From: Eubacterium barkeri
GTDB taxonomy: Bacteria > Bacillota > Clostridia > Eubacteriales > Eubacteriaceae
Direction: 5' to 3'
Length of the DNA: 64,000 bases
Assembly: GCF_900107125.1 (NCBI RefSeq)
Contig: NZ_FNOU01000005.1
Coordinates: forward strand, 1 to 64,000
The position numbers and the translations under genes are program-made. Positions 38,001 to 46,219 of the stretch are shown here, piece after piece. How positions within the stretch are numbered: the first letter of the stretch is position 1; each line of letters begins with the position of its first letter. The notes below the pieces were generated by a model. That model did not search any database. It was not told the origin of the DNA and was given only the letters and a program-made list of their open reading frames with translations.

Positions 38001-40809
38001 ATACATCTGCGGTCAGCTCTGTGGGGGCTCCCCCATCGACGCTGACCCGGACGTGTTCGAAGGCATCGCCGAAGGTCGGGGCCAGGGCCAGGACCTTGGT
38101 ACCCTCAAAGGCGTAGGTGGTGTATTCATAGACGCTGCTGCTCCAGCCTGTCGCTGTGCCCACCACGCCCTCGGGACTTTTAAACAGCGTACCTTCGGGC
38201 TTTCCCTTGTAGGTGGGATACGTTTGTGCCGCACTGCCGTCCGGCTGGACCATCATCTTGGTGATGGTTTTCGTTGCCGAATAGGGACGGCTGATATTAA
38301 ACACATAAGTGGTGGTATTGGTGGCATCAGCCTTTTCGGTCAGGACGATTTTAATGGTATTGTCCCCCGGGAACAGGGCGTAGTTCAGGGTGTTGGATAC
38401 ACCCTGGTTGATCCCGCAGGAGGTCTCCTGACGGGTGGAATCCTTGTAGTATGCCTTCGCGCTGTATTTCTCCCCATCGTATGTCGGAGTGAACATGAAG
38501 GATGCTAGACTGACATTAGTGCTTGTCAAATGATAGTCCAACTGGGTCGAACGGAATCCGGAATTATTGGAGGTCCATCCGAAGCTGCTGTAAGAAGTCA
38601 GAGTGAGGTTATCCATGTAGGGCACCCCTTCTCCGGCGACCTCCAGGGCAATGACGCCCTTGACCGCGCTGAGGAGGGTTGATGCTGAGGATTTGGCGGT
38701 GATGAGCACCGGACCATCCTTGATGCCGGTGACTACGCCGTTTTCATCCACGGTGGCCACGGATTCGTCGCTGGAGCTCCAAGTGAAGGTTTCATTGGCA
38801 TCCACGCCCTTGGCCTGGAGGGCCAGGGTATTGGGTGTTGCGCCCTTCTTCAGCTGGAAGTATTTGGAATCACTGCCATCCTTTCGGGTGACACGGACCC
38901 CGGTGACCTTGACCGTCATCGTATCGGTATTGGCTTCATCCTGGGCATAGGCGACCTTGATGGTGGTCTCTCCAGGGCTATTGGGCGTAATGGTGAGGTT
39001 TTGACCCGTGACTGTCACGGTGGCAATCTCCGGATTTGCGCTGCTGACCACCAGCTGGTTATTGTACCAATTATTGGCCAGCTTCACCGTCGTGGTTTTC
39101 ACACTGGTGTCCTGAGAAAGGGGCGCCTCTACAGCATCACTGCCGATGTTGATCTTTCCTGGAATCACATGGAAATAAACCGATGAGCGTGCGCCATCGA
39201 CACTGGTAGCCTGGACCTCGAAAGTTCCTTCTGCTGTGGCAAATTTATCCTTATTCAACCTCAGCAGGCCATTGTCGTCGATGCTGCCCACTGAATCGTT
39301 ATTGATGCTCCAGGTGACCTTCTGCTGGGACCCAGCAGGAAGAACGCTGGCCGTAAACTGGATTTGATTCTCTGGCGTACCGCCCATGATGTAATCAAAG
39401 CGGCCGTTGCTGGTTTCGTAGACGCCCTGCCCCGATGCCGGCGTAATGGTCGCCTGGGCAATCTGCCGTGAAAGGACAATTAAGGTATGGGTTGGGGAGG
39501 ATTCTTTGCCGTCACTGGCCTGAAACACATAGGTCTGGGTCGCTGGGCTGGTTTCTCCAATCTCCACCCGTTGTGAAGGATTGGTTCCTTCCATCTGGAC
39601 CGGTGCACCACCATCGATGCTCACGGTGTAGATCAGGGCATCCCCATCCGGATCTTCAAAAAACTTAGACGGATAGAAATATTTATAGCTGGTCCCACCA
39701 GCATACCAGGTATAGCTCTGTGTTTCGATGGCTTCGACACCCTCTTTTAATGTCGGGGATGCGTTGCCGGTATTGGTGACCGTCACCACATATTGGGGGG
39801 AATCCGCCTTGCCATCGTTGGCGATGAAGGTAAAAGTTTCCTTGTCCTGCACGGTCGTCGTGTAAGCGGCATCGGCGGCCACGGCTTCTGCATCGCCGAC
39901 GCTCACCGTGTAGGTCAGGGCATCCCCGTCCGAATCCGTGAAGATCTTGGATAAGTCGATACTATATTTCCCAGTTTTATTGACGCTGGCATGATCCGGC
40001 GTGGTCACGCCCTCTGCCAGTACCGGTGCGTTGTTTTTCATCTTGACGGTGAGGGTGTATTCCACCCCTGGGCTCTCATTGCTATTCATGCTGGGCCAGG
40101 ACGGGTCCCCACATTTAACGGAAATCACCGTACCATCCTGAACAGGGATGGCGGCCGTCCGTTTGTACTCGGTGCCGGCCACAGATGCACGGACCTGGTA
40201 GTTTTTATTGGCCGCCGTTGGTGTGACGGTCACGGCCTTCGTGCCATTTTCCACCGTCAGGGTATAGCTCTTGGTCGCTGGATCAAAGGCCGGACTCAAC
40301 ACCCCGGCATCCGTCTTAAGGGCCTTGAGGGTTTTATCATTATTTCCCCAGGTGCCGCCCAGGTCTTCCCCGTAATTGCAGGTATACATAATGGCGATGT
40401 CATCCCCGGCTTCCAGGGTCCCGGCTTTCACCGTGAAGGCGCCAAAGCCTTCATTGGTGAACCAATCATTGAGGGTCCCCATCCATCCGGACATACCGCC
40501 TCCCGCAAAGGCAGAGAGGCCATTGATTTCAGAAATATAGTTGCTCTCTGCACCGGTCTGGGAGTATTTTCCTCTGGACAGCGCCTCTAAAACAGCAGAC
40601 ATCATGGTGCTGTCCTGATTGATTGGCACCCACTCATCCACGAGGGTCCCCTCCCACGGTGCGCCATCGGCCTTTGAATAGGTGGTGTTGGATACGGTGA
40701 CATGAACTTGGCTATCCTGGGATTCCACCGCCATGGCGGACAATGGTACCATTCCCATCACCAACGCTACCATCAACAACAGCATTACAAGATTTTTTAA
40801 TCTTTTCAT
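35032..40809 (-). CDS. Giant cell-surface protein with DUF4430 (transcobalamin-like) domain
   Basis: A 1925-residue exported protein. Residues 1-27 are a signal peptide (cut after AMA). About 34-160 match DUF4430 (SGWMGTLNDWF, VKAGTLEAGDDIAIMY), a fold shared with intrinsic factor/transcobalamin. About 165-450 and 720-870 are cadherin- or Ig-like beta domains. About 455-720 are BIG_2-like domains. About 1060-1330 is a region with FIAFGNCF and PGWVQVSSDGVNWYYLAGS. About 1400-1720 are helical repeats (RKAYDALS..). The tail has NSVKTGVAGDD, a membrane helix and RRK, a sortase-like anchor. Two leader RNAs precede it. A role in binding corrinoid at the surface is inferred. Confidence 0.8.
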   Translation of the reverse strand: MKRLKNLVMLLLMVALVMGMVPLSAMAVESQDSQVHVTVSNTTYSKADGAPWEGTLVDEWVPINQDSTMMSAVLEALSRGKYSQTGAESNYISEINGLSAFAGGGMSGWMGTLNDWFTNEGFGAFTVKAGTLEAGDDIAIMYTCNYGEDLGGTWGNNDKTLKALKTDAGVLSPAFDPATKSYTLTVENGTKAVTVTPTAANKNYQVRASVAGTEYKRTAAIPVQDGTVISVKCGDPSWPSMNSNESPGVEYTLTVKMKNNAPVLAEGVTTPDHASVNKTGKYSIDLSKIFTDSDGDALTYTVSVGDAEAVAADAAYTTTVQDKETFTFIANDGKADSPQYVVTVTNTGNASPTLKEGVEAIETQSYTWYAGGTSYKYFYPSKFFEDPDGDALIYTVSIDGGAPVQMEGTNPSQRVEIGETSPATQTYVFQASDGKESSPTHTLIVLSRQIAQATITPASGQGVYETSNGRFDYIMGGTPENQIQFTASVLPAGSQQKVTWSINNDSVGSIDDNGLLRLNKDKFATAEGTFEVQATSVDGARSSVYFHVIPGKINIGSDAVEAPLSQDTSVKTTTVKLANNWYNNQLVVSSANPEIATVTVTGQNLTITPNSPGETTIKVAYAQDEANTDTMTVKVTGVRVTRKDGSDSKYFQLKKGATPNTLALQAKGVDANETFTWSSSDESVATVDENGVVTGIKDGPVLITAKSSASTLLSAVKGVIALEVAGEGVPYMDNLTLTSYSSFGWTSNNSGFRSTQLDYHLTSTNVSLASFMFTPTYDGEKYSAKAYYKDSTRQETSCGINQGVSNTLNYALFPGDNTIKIVLTEKADATNTTTYVFNISRPYSATKTITKMMVQPDGSAAQTYPTYKGKPEGTLFKSPEGVVGTATGWSSSVYEYTTYAFEGTKVLALAPTFGDAFEHVRVSVDGGAPTELTADVSSKMPDVQNYGVKPSGTALVYEVISSKVWADRLESGTQDPWSDGAESTYKITILQVAADAGTMKITSAKLSEGAQFFGKGFVSSDFAPNILINRGIQSVTMNFTVPNGYEVYQNQKKDANKLTGETGASETTYTLAMDTPSAVSGTAATIVLFDEKSNVQYSYRFAYTAKGEEGVQPSRVIDYLCLGSQYTNISTFGMLPEKTLQYGGSLKSLGNFGGSITYEFDTPITNDPKNPNGIDFIAFGNCFGETAGAAEPGWVQVSSDGVNWYYLAGSSHYDDEADWNYSMTYTKTGSGASAWTASDGTSGTNYTYPLAANYPLHTFAAGEENSMTVSGLHLVANAKDSYGTDSAAYPDFGYVDTHVNNTVKGEATNPYLGSGNSKDGMFDLDWAVDAEGKPVSVDNVKYIKVGTASNIYAGAIGEKSTEITSIYTTQNKAEEAVGQTAAPTGITVDGTALALKEGTTSYRAAVDGDFDVTVDAPEGANVYINGNRGTTRTYESTPLHHTLRIIVQEGEKEASMTYITLITPEEAALEEVQSMLDSLKAPADVTLEDSAQIALVRKAYDALSDENKAQITADALQRLTDAEAKITALNADVAAAQKVTDRINGLPTAEELTLAYLVPMQDARKAYDGLTPEQKALVSADVLKHLTDDEAKMAELAAAAALEKQKETAKADLASTVNKADYRTAQQAEIDKAIERGNQAIDQAKDADGIAQALAAAKNTIAAIKTDAQLTAEEDAAAAQAVQSLIDKAHEKIAANDGGVEAAVKAVNDGYAALSDGAKALVKEGVSAVNTAEQDLAQNNHQPSHEGVAVVATDDQGKALPVDTRIVLTSPKSETSMAKAESHAAEAGHAGYISVMGVNISMEGTPVEGAIRLVLSVDLDGYQTDAVKVAHVKADGSIELLDAVYDTTAKTLTFSTRSFSDFVVLAKKTEAVTPGSGSGNTTTTTGTTEGNSVKTGVAGDDLALAMPLLLAGLAGCLLLARRKAQ

Positions 40810-40882
40810 CCGATTATTCTCCTCTTCGTATTATTATTTATATCAACTGGCCCTACCAGATCCTATTCTCATTCATTTTTAA

Positions 40883-41050
40883 AATAAAAAAACTCCGGTA
40901 AAAACCGGAGCAGGCTCAGCATATCCGATCATCAGCAAAATCCAACCATTCTCTGTTGGATATTCACTCATGTTAGGTTCCAGACGGCCGAATAACCGGT
41001 CGGTCCACTGGATTCTGTTCTGGATTCGCACCAGATTACCTTCGGATGAG
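40883..41050 (-). promoter_or_regulatory. Second structured leader RNA (unidentified) with terminator
   Basis: On the minus strand CTCAT (41046-41050) pairs with ATGAG (40967-40971). Inside are AATCTGGTGCGAATCCAG, whose loop resembles the T-loop hairpin of cobalamin RNAs, and CCAG...CTGG with an inner CGG stem. Then ATCCAAC/GTTGGAT (40940-40961) and a terminator CTCCGG-TTTTTA-CCGGAG with T7 (40883-40910). The conserved CGCnACTGT core is missing, so I cannot name the class. It lies in series after the compact riboswitch. Confidence 0.5.
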
Positions 41051-41066
41051 AGTAACTTTATTCGAT

Positions 41067-41200
41067 TAAAAAAGCCACCAGGGCAGGTGGCGGCAACAAA
41101 AAAACAACGTTCCCACACGACCCTGTCAAAACCTGTTCCTGACTTTCACAGTAGCGGTGGAGCTGTCGACCAGAGGCCTTCTTCCAGATTGTCTTGACTT
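41067..41200 (-). promoter_or_regulatory. Compact cobalamin-riboswitch-like RNA with terminator
   Basis: P1 pairs GTCAAGAC (41191-41198) with GTTTTGAC (41125-41132). The inside holds GGAAGAAGGCC, then GCTCCACCGCTACTGTGAAA and GTCAGGAAC. This is the cobalamin core without peripheral P7-P11 helices. Downstream CGTGTGGG (41112-41119) can pair with CCAC of the core. A terminator GCCACC-TGCCCT-GGTGGC with T6 (41068-41091) follows. The gene controlled encodes the DUF4430 surface protein. Confidence 0.65.
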
Positions 41201-41206
41201 AAAATT

Positions 41207-41235
41207 ATCTTAACATCTTTTCAAATACATTGCAA
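41207..41235 (-). promoter_or_regulatory. Promoter of the surface-protein leader
   Basis: TTGCAA (41230-41235) and TAAGAT (41207-41212) are 17 bp apart on the minus strand; RNA would start at the foot of the P1 helix. It is divergent from the lipoate ligase promoter. Confidence 0.8.
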
Positions 41236-41271
41236 GATGATTCTAATTAAAATGATTTTTATCCGCTTCTT

Positions 41272-41300
41272 TTTACAACACCACCCAGCTATGTTAAACT
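41272..41300 (+). promoter_or_regulatory. Promoter of the lipoate ligase gene
   Basis: TTTACA (41272-41277) and TAAACT (41295-41300) are 17 bp apart, 40 bp before the start codon. Confidence 0.7.
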
Positions 41301-41339
41301 GATTAACAACAAATCCGCATTCAAGAGGAGAATACCATC

Positions 41340-42323
41340 ATGAGATACATCGAAAGTCCTTCAACCGATCCCACCTGGAACCTCGCCCTGGAGGAATATG
41401 TTTTTGACCATTTACCCAAGGACGAGGATTACTTCATGCTCTGGCAAAATGACAACACCGTTGTCATCGGTAAATACCAGAACACGGATGCAGAAATCGA
41501 TGCCGAGGCTGTGGCTGAGCAAAAGGTCACCGTCGTACGGCGCCTTTCTGGTGGAGGTGCGGTTTTTCACGATATGGGCAACCTGAATTTCACCTTCATT
41601 ACCGATGCCGATACCGTGTCTGATTTTGACTTTCTCCACTTTACAAAGCCCGTCCTGGGAACCCTGGCCCGCTTTGGCATCACTGCCGAATTCAATGGCC
41701 GCAATGATCTGACCATCAATGGTTATAAATTTTCAGGAAATGCCCAGTACACCCGGGATGGTCGGGTCATGCATCACGGGACCCTGCTTTTTTCCTCGGA
41801 TCTCTCCCGGGTACAAAGCATCCTAGCCTTTAAGCCGGAAAAGTACAAGCAGAAGGGCGTTAAATCCGTCCGCTCCCGGGTGGGTAATATTTCCGATGCC
41901 CTGACTGCCCCCCTATCCCTGGATGAATTTAAAACCGCCCTTCTCGAAGAGGTCTTTTCTGAGGGTGATGTCCAGACCTACACCCTCACAGATTCTGATC
42001 GGAGGAGCATTGCCGCCATCCAGGCCGGCCGTTACGCCACCTGGGAATGGAATTACGGTGCTTCCCCCGGATACAATGCCACCCGGTCCAAACAATTTGA
42101 CTTTGGTGGCATCACCCTTTACCTGAATCTGGTGGATGGCATCATCCGCGATGTCCATATTTGCGGCGATTTCTTTGGGGATGGCGTGGATACCCTGTAC
42201 CGCCTGCTTATGGACTTACCCCTGGATAAAAAAATCCTCGAAAGCCACCTCACCGACGATGCCCTAAGGGGTACCATCAATGGGCTGACTTCCAAGGATT
42301 TGCTCACGCTGTTATTTGATTAA
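41340..42323 (+). CDS. lplA: Lipoate--protein ligase A
   Basis: A 327-residue ligase that adenylates lipoate and attaches it to lysines of E2 or H-protein. It has the LplA features NLALEEYVF near residue 14, VVRRLSGGGAVFHDMGNLNFTFI near 66 (lipoate/ATP loop) and NGYKFSGNAQY near 130 (catalytic Lys). The C-terminal accessory domain (about 245-327) is present. The ATG follows AGAGGAG. It stands alone, so its partner (glycine cleavage or an acetoin dehydrogenase complex) lies elsewhere. It converges on the MBL gene 16 bp downstream. Confidence 0.93.
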   Translation: MRYIESPSTDPTWNLALEEYVFDHLPKDEDYFMLWQNDNTVVIGKYQNTDAEIDAEAVAEQKVTVVRRLSGGGAVFHDMGNLNFTFITDADTVSDFDFLHFTKPVLGTLARFGITAEFNGRNDLTINGYKFSGNAQYTRDGRVMHHGTLLFSSDLSRVQSILAFKPEKYKQKGVKSVRSRVGNISDALTAPLSLDEFKTALLEEVFSEGDVQTYTLTDSDRRSIAAIQAGRYATWEWNYGASPGYNATRSKQFDFGGITLYLNLVDGIIRDVHICGDFFGDGVDTLYRLLMDLPLDKKILESHLTDDALRGTINGLTSKDLLTLLFD

Positions 42324-42339
42324 GAGTGCCCCTGTTTTT

Positions 42340-42954
42340 TTAATCCTTATGCACCAATTCAATTTCCTCCCCTGGGCGTAAAATCAATCGCCCCTCTGCG
42401 TGGAAGGATTCTGCCACCGACAGGTCGAAGAGGCGCTGACTATCGGCCGGGGCCACATGGATGGGAATGGAGTGATTGGCTCTGATGATGGCGGCGCACT
42501 CCGACGCCTCTTCGGGATTCATATTGTACACCCCATCGATGCACAGCAGGGCATAATCGATGTTTTCCTTGGACAATACAGCCTCCATACAGTCGGTCCG
42601 GGAGGTATCCCCGGAGCCATAAACCTTCACCCCATCAATGACCATCACATAGCCCACACAGGCATCCCGGTCGTGCTTTAAATTATAAGCAGGAACTGCC
42701 CGCAGGATAAAATCGCCGTAGGTTTTTTTCAGGTATTGTCCCTCTTCAATCATATCCGCTGCCCGGAGAATGATACCATCGGCCTTCATTCTCACTAAAT
42801 TCAAATTGGTATGATCGTAATGCTCGTGGGTGATGAGCACGAAGTCTGCGGGCAGCTCATAGCCATCCCCCGCATAGGGATCGACGTAAATCACCCGGCC
42901 ATCCGCCGACTGGAGCCGGTAACTGCCATGTCCCTGGTACAAAAGCTTCGCCAT
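42340..42954 (-). CDS. Metallo-beta-lactamase-fold hydrolase (UlaG/YtkL-like)
   Basis: A 204-residue MBL-fold protein. Metal ligands: THEHYDH near residue 42, GSGDTSRTD near 114 and IHVAP near 167. Size and motif spacing match small UlaG-like hydrolases, which are zinc-dependent. The substrate is not known. GGAGGG precedes the ATG. It ends 16 bp from the convergent lplA stop and is probably transcribed alone. Confidence 0.82.
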   Translation of the reverse strand: MAKLLYQGHGSYRLQSADGRVIYVDPYAGDGYELPADFVLITHEHYDHTNLNLVRMKADGIILRAADMIEEGQYLKKTYGDFILRAVPAYNLKHDRDACVGYVMVIDGVKVYGSGDTSRTDCMEAVLSKENIDYALLCIDGVYNMNPEEASECAAIIRANHSIPIHVAPADSQRLFDLSVAESFHAEGRLILRPGEEIELVHKD

Positions 42955-43019
42955 TGATAGGCCCTCCTCATTTCTTGAATAATCATTTATAGTGATTATA
43001 CCCTAAAAGGCCTAAAAAA

Positions 43020-44189
43020 TCATGAATGAGATGTAAATTGTATTTGAAGATACCCCTCCCGGTAAATGGCCCCGGTGATTTCCCGATTCTTAAGCTGATC
43101 CGGTAAAAGGATACGGCGATGCTGGTTCTTCACCCGGAGGACCACCTCGTCCCCTTGCTGGGTCAGATCCAGGGCGTCCTTATCCATAAATGGAATGTCC
43201 ACCAAAAGCACTGGACCCTTACTCCCTTTTTTAATCTGGTACAGCGTCCCCTGATAGAAGCAATCCATGGGATCGGCCGACCCGTAAAGCTCAGCTGCGG
43301 CCTGCGCCAAAATTTCCAGCCCCTTCAACTCCACGGGCATGAGGCCAAGGGTGAAAACTGCCATCGGGGCAAAGCTCTCCATGACGGACTCCAGGGCCTG
43401 GGTCTGGGTTTCCTGCCATTTTCCAAAGTAACCCGACAGCGCTTCCCCGGGGAAAAGACGATTGACAATCACCGCATCGGCATTGTAGCCATAAAGATGG
43501 AGAAAGGAAAAATTTCGCTTTGCCTCAGCAATGACAATGCTCTCCGGAGTGGTTACAATCCGTATACTGGTGACCTCATGGTCGGTGAGGAGGCGGCGCA
43601 GGGCCTTTAACCGCTGATTTAACACTTCAAACTCATCAAAAATATTATCCTCGGGCATGGGAAGCTTCAGGGTCCGCTCCATGGTTGGGCCAAGTACCTT
43701 CAGCGCCTTGCGCTTAATGGGCAGTACCTTCTCAATAACCTCTCCCAGGGCTTCGGGATATTTAAGGAGTGACAGGGTTTCTCCCGTAGGTGCACAGTCC
43801 ACCACTAGCACATCGTAGGCCCCTTCCTCATAATAATCCTGAATCCGCATAAGGGCTGCCAATTCTGTAAAGCCCGGGAAAGCCAACAGCTCCTCTGCCT
43901 CCAGTACCTCACCGTTTTTTGCGGTTAAAAGACGCTTGAAATACGCCTTTAGACCACCCCAGGCCTCTTCGCTCTCTGCCTCTGCATCAATTTCCAGGGC
44001 CATTAGCCCTGGCACCACCTCAACCGGCGCATTGCCAATGGACACTTCAAAGCTATCCCCCAGACTATGGGCAGCATCGGTACTCAAAATCAAAACCCGT
44101 TGTCCTGCTTTTGCAAGGGAGAAGGCAGTGGCAGCAGCGATGCTGGTTTTTCCCACACCGCCCTTCCCGGTATATAATAATAGTCGCAT
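43020..44189 (-). CDS. ArsA/GET3-family ATPase (downstream copy)
   Basis: A 389-residue cytoplasmic P-loop ATPase. The deviant Walker A is GKGGVGKTS at residue 8, switch I region DAAHSLGD near 40, and switch II VDCAPTGETL near 130. The last ~75 residues (from GPVLLVDIPF) form a small beta domain like the HSP20-like domain of ArsA proteins. Single-domain ArsA-like ATPases work as dimers, some in tail-anchored protein or metal/oxyanion handling. No arsenite pump or ArsR is nearby, so the arsenic label is not supported. It is third in the operon, 9 bp after the small gene. Confidence 0.82.
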   Translation of the reverse strand: MRLLLYTGKGGVGKTSIAAATAFSLAKAGQRVLILSTDAAHSLGDSFEVSIGNAPVEVVPGLMALEIDAEAESEEAWGGLKAYFKRLLTAKNGEVLEAEELLAFPGFTELAALMRIQDYYEEGAYDVLVVDCAPTGETLSLLKYPEALGEVIEKVLPIKRKALKVLGPTMERTLKLPMPEDNIFDEFEVLNQRLKALRRLLTDHEVTSIRIVTTPESIVIAEAKRNFSFLHLYGYNADAVIVNRLFPGEALSGYFGKWQETQTQALESVMESFAPMAVFTLGLMPVELKGLEILAQAAAELYGSADPMDCFYQGTLYQIKKGSKGPVLLVDIPFMDKDALDLTQQGDEVVLRVKNQHRRILLPDQLKNREITGAIYREGYLQIQFTSHS

Positions 44190-44198
44190 GACGGCCTC

Positions 44199-44417
44199 CT
44201 ATTCTTCTGAGATCTTTATTTTATGGACAGAGGTTGCTGTTTTTTCCCCTGTCCCTTCCGGCTCCAAAAGCCGATTGAGCAGGTTTCGGCCAATGGCCTG
44301 GACCTCCCCTTCAATGGTATCCACATGGGGGCGTAAATCCTCTGGGATCAATGATTTAAAGGCCGCCATCTCCATTTGCTTCGCCTCCCACAGCTTTTCA
44401 ATAAATTCACACTTCAT
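44199..44417 (-). CDS. Small conserved-context protein between two ArsA ATPases
   Basis: A 72-residue acidic protein without recognised domain. Residues 1-55 look helical (KCEFIEKLWEAKQMEMAAF; DTIEGEVQAIGRNLLNRLL), and the tail is polar. The ATG at 44417 is preceded by GAGGGG and lies inside the end of the upstream ATPase gene, so they are coupled. The position suggests an adaptor for the two ATPases. That is inference from context only. Confidence 0.7.
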   Translation of the reverse strand: MKCEFIEKLWEAKQMEMAAFKSLIPEDLRPHVDTIEGEVQAIGRNLLNRLLEPEGTGEKTATSVHKIKISEE

Positions 44418-45600
44418 GTTGCCCCTCCTCCTGGGTTTCCTCAAAGTTAACCCGTAATACACCCTCTTTAAGGGCCGCCCCGGACACCACGGTCTTCCTG
44501 AGAACATCCGGCAGAGGGATACAGCGCTTAAAATTACCAATACGAAGAATCAAATCGTCCCGTCCCTGATGAAGATCAATGGCCCCCTTTTCCACCTGGG
44601 GTAAGGCCAGGATCAGGGTGTAGCCCCTGGGACTCTTCTCAAAGATTTCCCGATGATCCTTGGGTGGACGGGCAAAAAGATCGGCATCATCCAGGGCATC
44701 CTGGGCAATCCGTCTTAAGGCAGCCGGACCTTTGACCTCCTCCTCGTACCAGGGGACCTGACGGATGGGCAATCCCCTAAAGACCTCCCCAAGCTCCTCC
44801 TGGTACATCGCCTGAATCCGATGCCACTCCCTGAAAAAATCAGCATCCGCTGCCGCTGGCAGTACCCGATTGATCACCAGACCATCCACGGTAAAGCCAT
44901 AGAGATTTAAATACATCAGGCTGCGCTTGGTTTCTGCCACTACCATTTTCTCTGGAATGGCCACCATGCGGATGGTGGTCACTTCCGAATTCTTAAACAG
45001 CTTCTGGAGGGCGCTAAGCTCTAAATATAAGGCCTGAATATCATTCATGGCTGCCTGATCCGGCAGCTCGATTTTAAAGGCATGGCGGGAAATTGGCCGC
45101 ATGACCCGCACCGCCACCCGGCCCACGGGGAAGAGCTTTTCCATATACCAGCTTAACAGCTCCGGCAGCTTTAGAAGTGCCAGGGTTTCACCCGTGGGGG
45201 CACAATCCACAATAATCATCTCGTATTCCCCGGATTCGTGCAAGGTTTTCACCCGGAGAAGGGAGAACAAATCCACCATTCCCGGAAAGAGCATAAAGCT
45301 GCCTACCCCATCCTCATCCGCCCCTCTCCCTGGCAGCATATGACTGATGGTTTCGGTAAGGTGCCCGTAATGCGCCGCCATCTCATATTCCGGATCGATT
45401 TCCAAAATATCTAAACAGTCTGTCACCTGCTGGATATCCTGACCACAGGTGATTTCAAAGAGGTCCCCCAGATTATGGGCCATATCCGTACTGATGAGGA
45501 GGGTTTTCATTCCCTTTTTTGCCGCCTGGAGGGCATGGGCAGACGCAATACTGGATTTTCCAACACCCCCCTTTCCTGTAAAAATCATTATTCGACCCAT
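44407..45600 (-). CDS. ArsA/GET3-family ATPase (upstream copy)
   Basis: A 397-residue P-loop ATPase related to but distinct from the second copy. Walker A is GKGGVGKSS at residue 10, DMAHNLGD near 40, VDCAPTGETLALL near 132. It has the same C-terminal HSP20-like beta domain (YTLILALPQVEKGAIDL, from about residue 310). Start ATG 45600 has AAGGAGA upstream. Together with its neighbours it gives an ATPase-small protein-ATPase operon, so a heterodimer is possible. A candidate MarR operator lies 40 bp upstream. Confidence 0.82.
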   Translation of the reverse strand: MGRIMIFTGKGGVGKSSIASAHALQAAKKGMKTLLISTDMAHNLGDLFEITCGQDIQQVTDCLDILEIDPEYEMAAHYGHLTETISHMLPGRGADEDGVGSFMLFPGMVDLFSLLRVKTLHESGEYEMIIVDCAPTGETLALLKLPELLSWYMEKLFPVGRVAVRVMRPISRHAFKIELPDQAAMNDIQALYLELSALQKLFKNSEVTTIRMVAIPEKMVVAETKRSLMYLNLYGFTVDGLVINRVLPAAADADFFREWHRIQAMYQEELGEVFRGLPIRQVPWYEEEVKGPAALRRIAQDALDDADLFARPPKDHREIFEKSPRGYTLILALPQVEKGAIDLHQGRDDLILRIGNFKRCIPLPDVLRKTVVSGAALKEGVLRVNFEETQEEGQHEV

Positions 45601-45639
45601 TGTGTTCTCCTTTATTTCTTTTTACGAATTATTCTTCTC

Positions 45640-45656
45640 TCGAAGTACTTTTCTGA
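45640..45656. promoter_or_regulatory. Candidate MarR operator before the ArsA operon
   Basis: CGAAGTACTTTTCTG here matches CGAAGTATTTTTCTG inside the MarR promoter (46242-46256) at 14 of 15 positions. The core AAGTACTT is palindromic. Confidence 0.5.
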
Positions 45657-45688
45657 ATAAAAGGTCCCCTTTTTAAAAGGACCTCAAT
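45656..45688 (-). terminator. Terminator after the MarR gene
   Basis: AGGTCC pairs with GGACCT (with an AAAAGG/CCTTTT extension), followed by TTTATT on the minus strand, just past the stop codon at 45693. Confidence 0.65.
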
Positions 45689-45692
45689 CCAT

Positions 45693-46190
45693 CTACTCAA
45701 TGGTAATCCGGCGAACGGGACTCCCCTTCCTGGCTGCATCGGTTTTCCCCTCCCCGACCTGTCCCACCGCCAACAGGAATTTATCCACCAGACCAGTCAT
45801 CAGCCCACGCTCCTCTTCCGACAAGGACTGGATGAAGGTGTCAAAAACCCCGGTTAGGCTGTGGAGCTGATCCTCTAAAAACGCCTTACCCTCGGGTGTC
45901 AGGGTGACGGTCACCACCCGCTTATCTGTCTCCTGGCGCATCCGCTCCGTAAAACCGCTTTTTTCCATCCGACCAATGACACCTGAGACGGTATTCAGGG
46001 GAACCCCCAAATACTCCGCAATTTCCCCCATGCTGGCCGGGGCATTTCGGTATAGGTACATCATGGCAAAGATTTCGTTCTTAGTACAGCTCATGAAAAA
46101 ATTATTCCACTGCTCTGGAAAAAAGAGCAGCCGACAGCGATCGACTATGTCAAAAATAAAGTGATCCATATTCCAGGTCTCCTCGGACAT
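45693..46190 (-). CDS. MarR-family transcriptional regulator
   Basis: A 165-residue winged-helix regulator. The helix-turn-helix is ASMGEIAEYLGVPLNTVSGVIGRMEKSGF (in two parts: residues about 52-66 and 67-80), followed by the wing ETDKRVVTVTLTPEGKAF. The flanks are dimerisation helices. ATG 46190 is taken as start because AAGGAGG lies 8 bases before it. It probably represses its own promoter (operator between -35 and -10) and may control the ArsA operon and the divergent EamA gene. The ligand is unknown. Confidence 0.87.
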   Translation of the reverse strand: MSEETWNMDHFIFDIVDRCRLLFFPEQWNNFFMSCTKNEIFAMMYLYRNAPASMGEIAEYLGVPLNTVSGVIGRMEKSGFTERMRQETDKRVVTVTLTPEGKAFLEDQLHSLTGVFDTFIQSLSEEERGLMTGLVDKFLLAVGQVGEGKTDAARKGSPVRRITIE

Positions 46191-46219
46191 CCACACCGCC
46201 TCCTTTTTATTTCTTTCCT

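Noticed and set aside
40967-41050. Calling the second leader a full cobalamin riboswitch
   Set aside because: Only the T-loop hairpin matches; the CGCnACTGT and AAGTCAG segments are absent.
43020-45600. Arsenic resistance operon
   Set aside because: ArsA-like ATPases are present but no ArsB/Acr3, ArsR, ArsD or ArsC; the regulator is MarR type.
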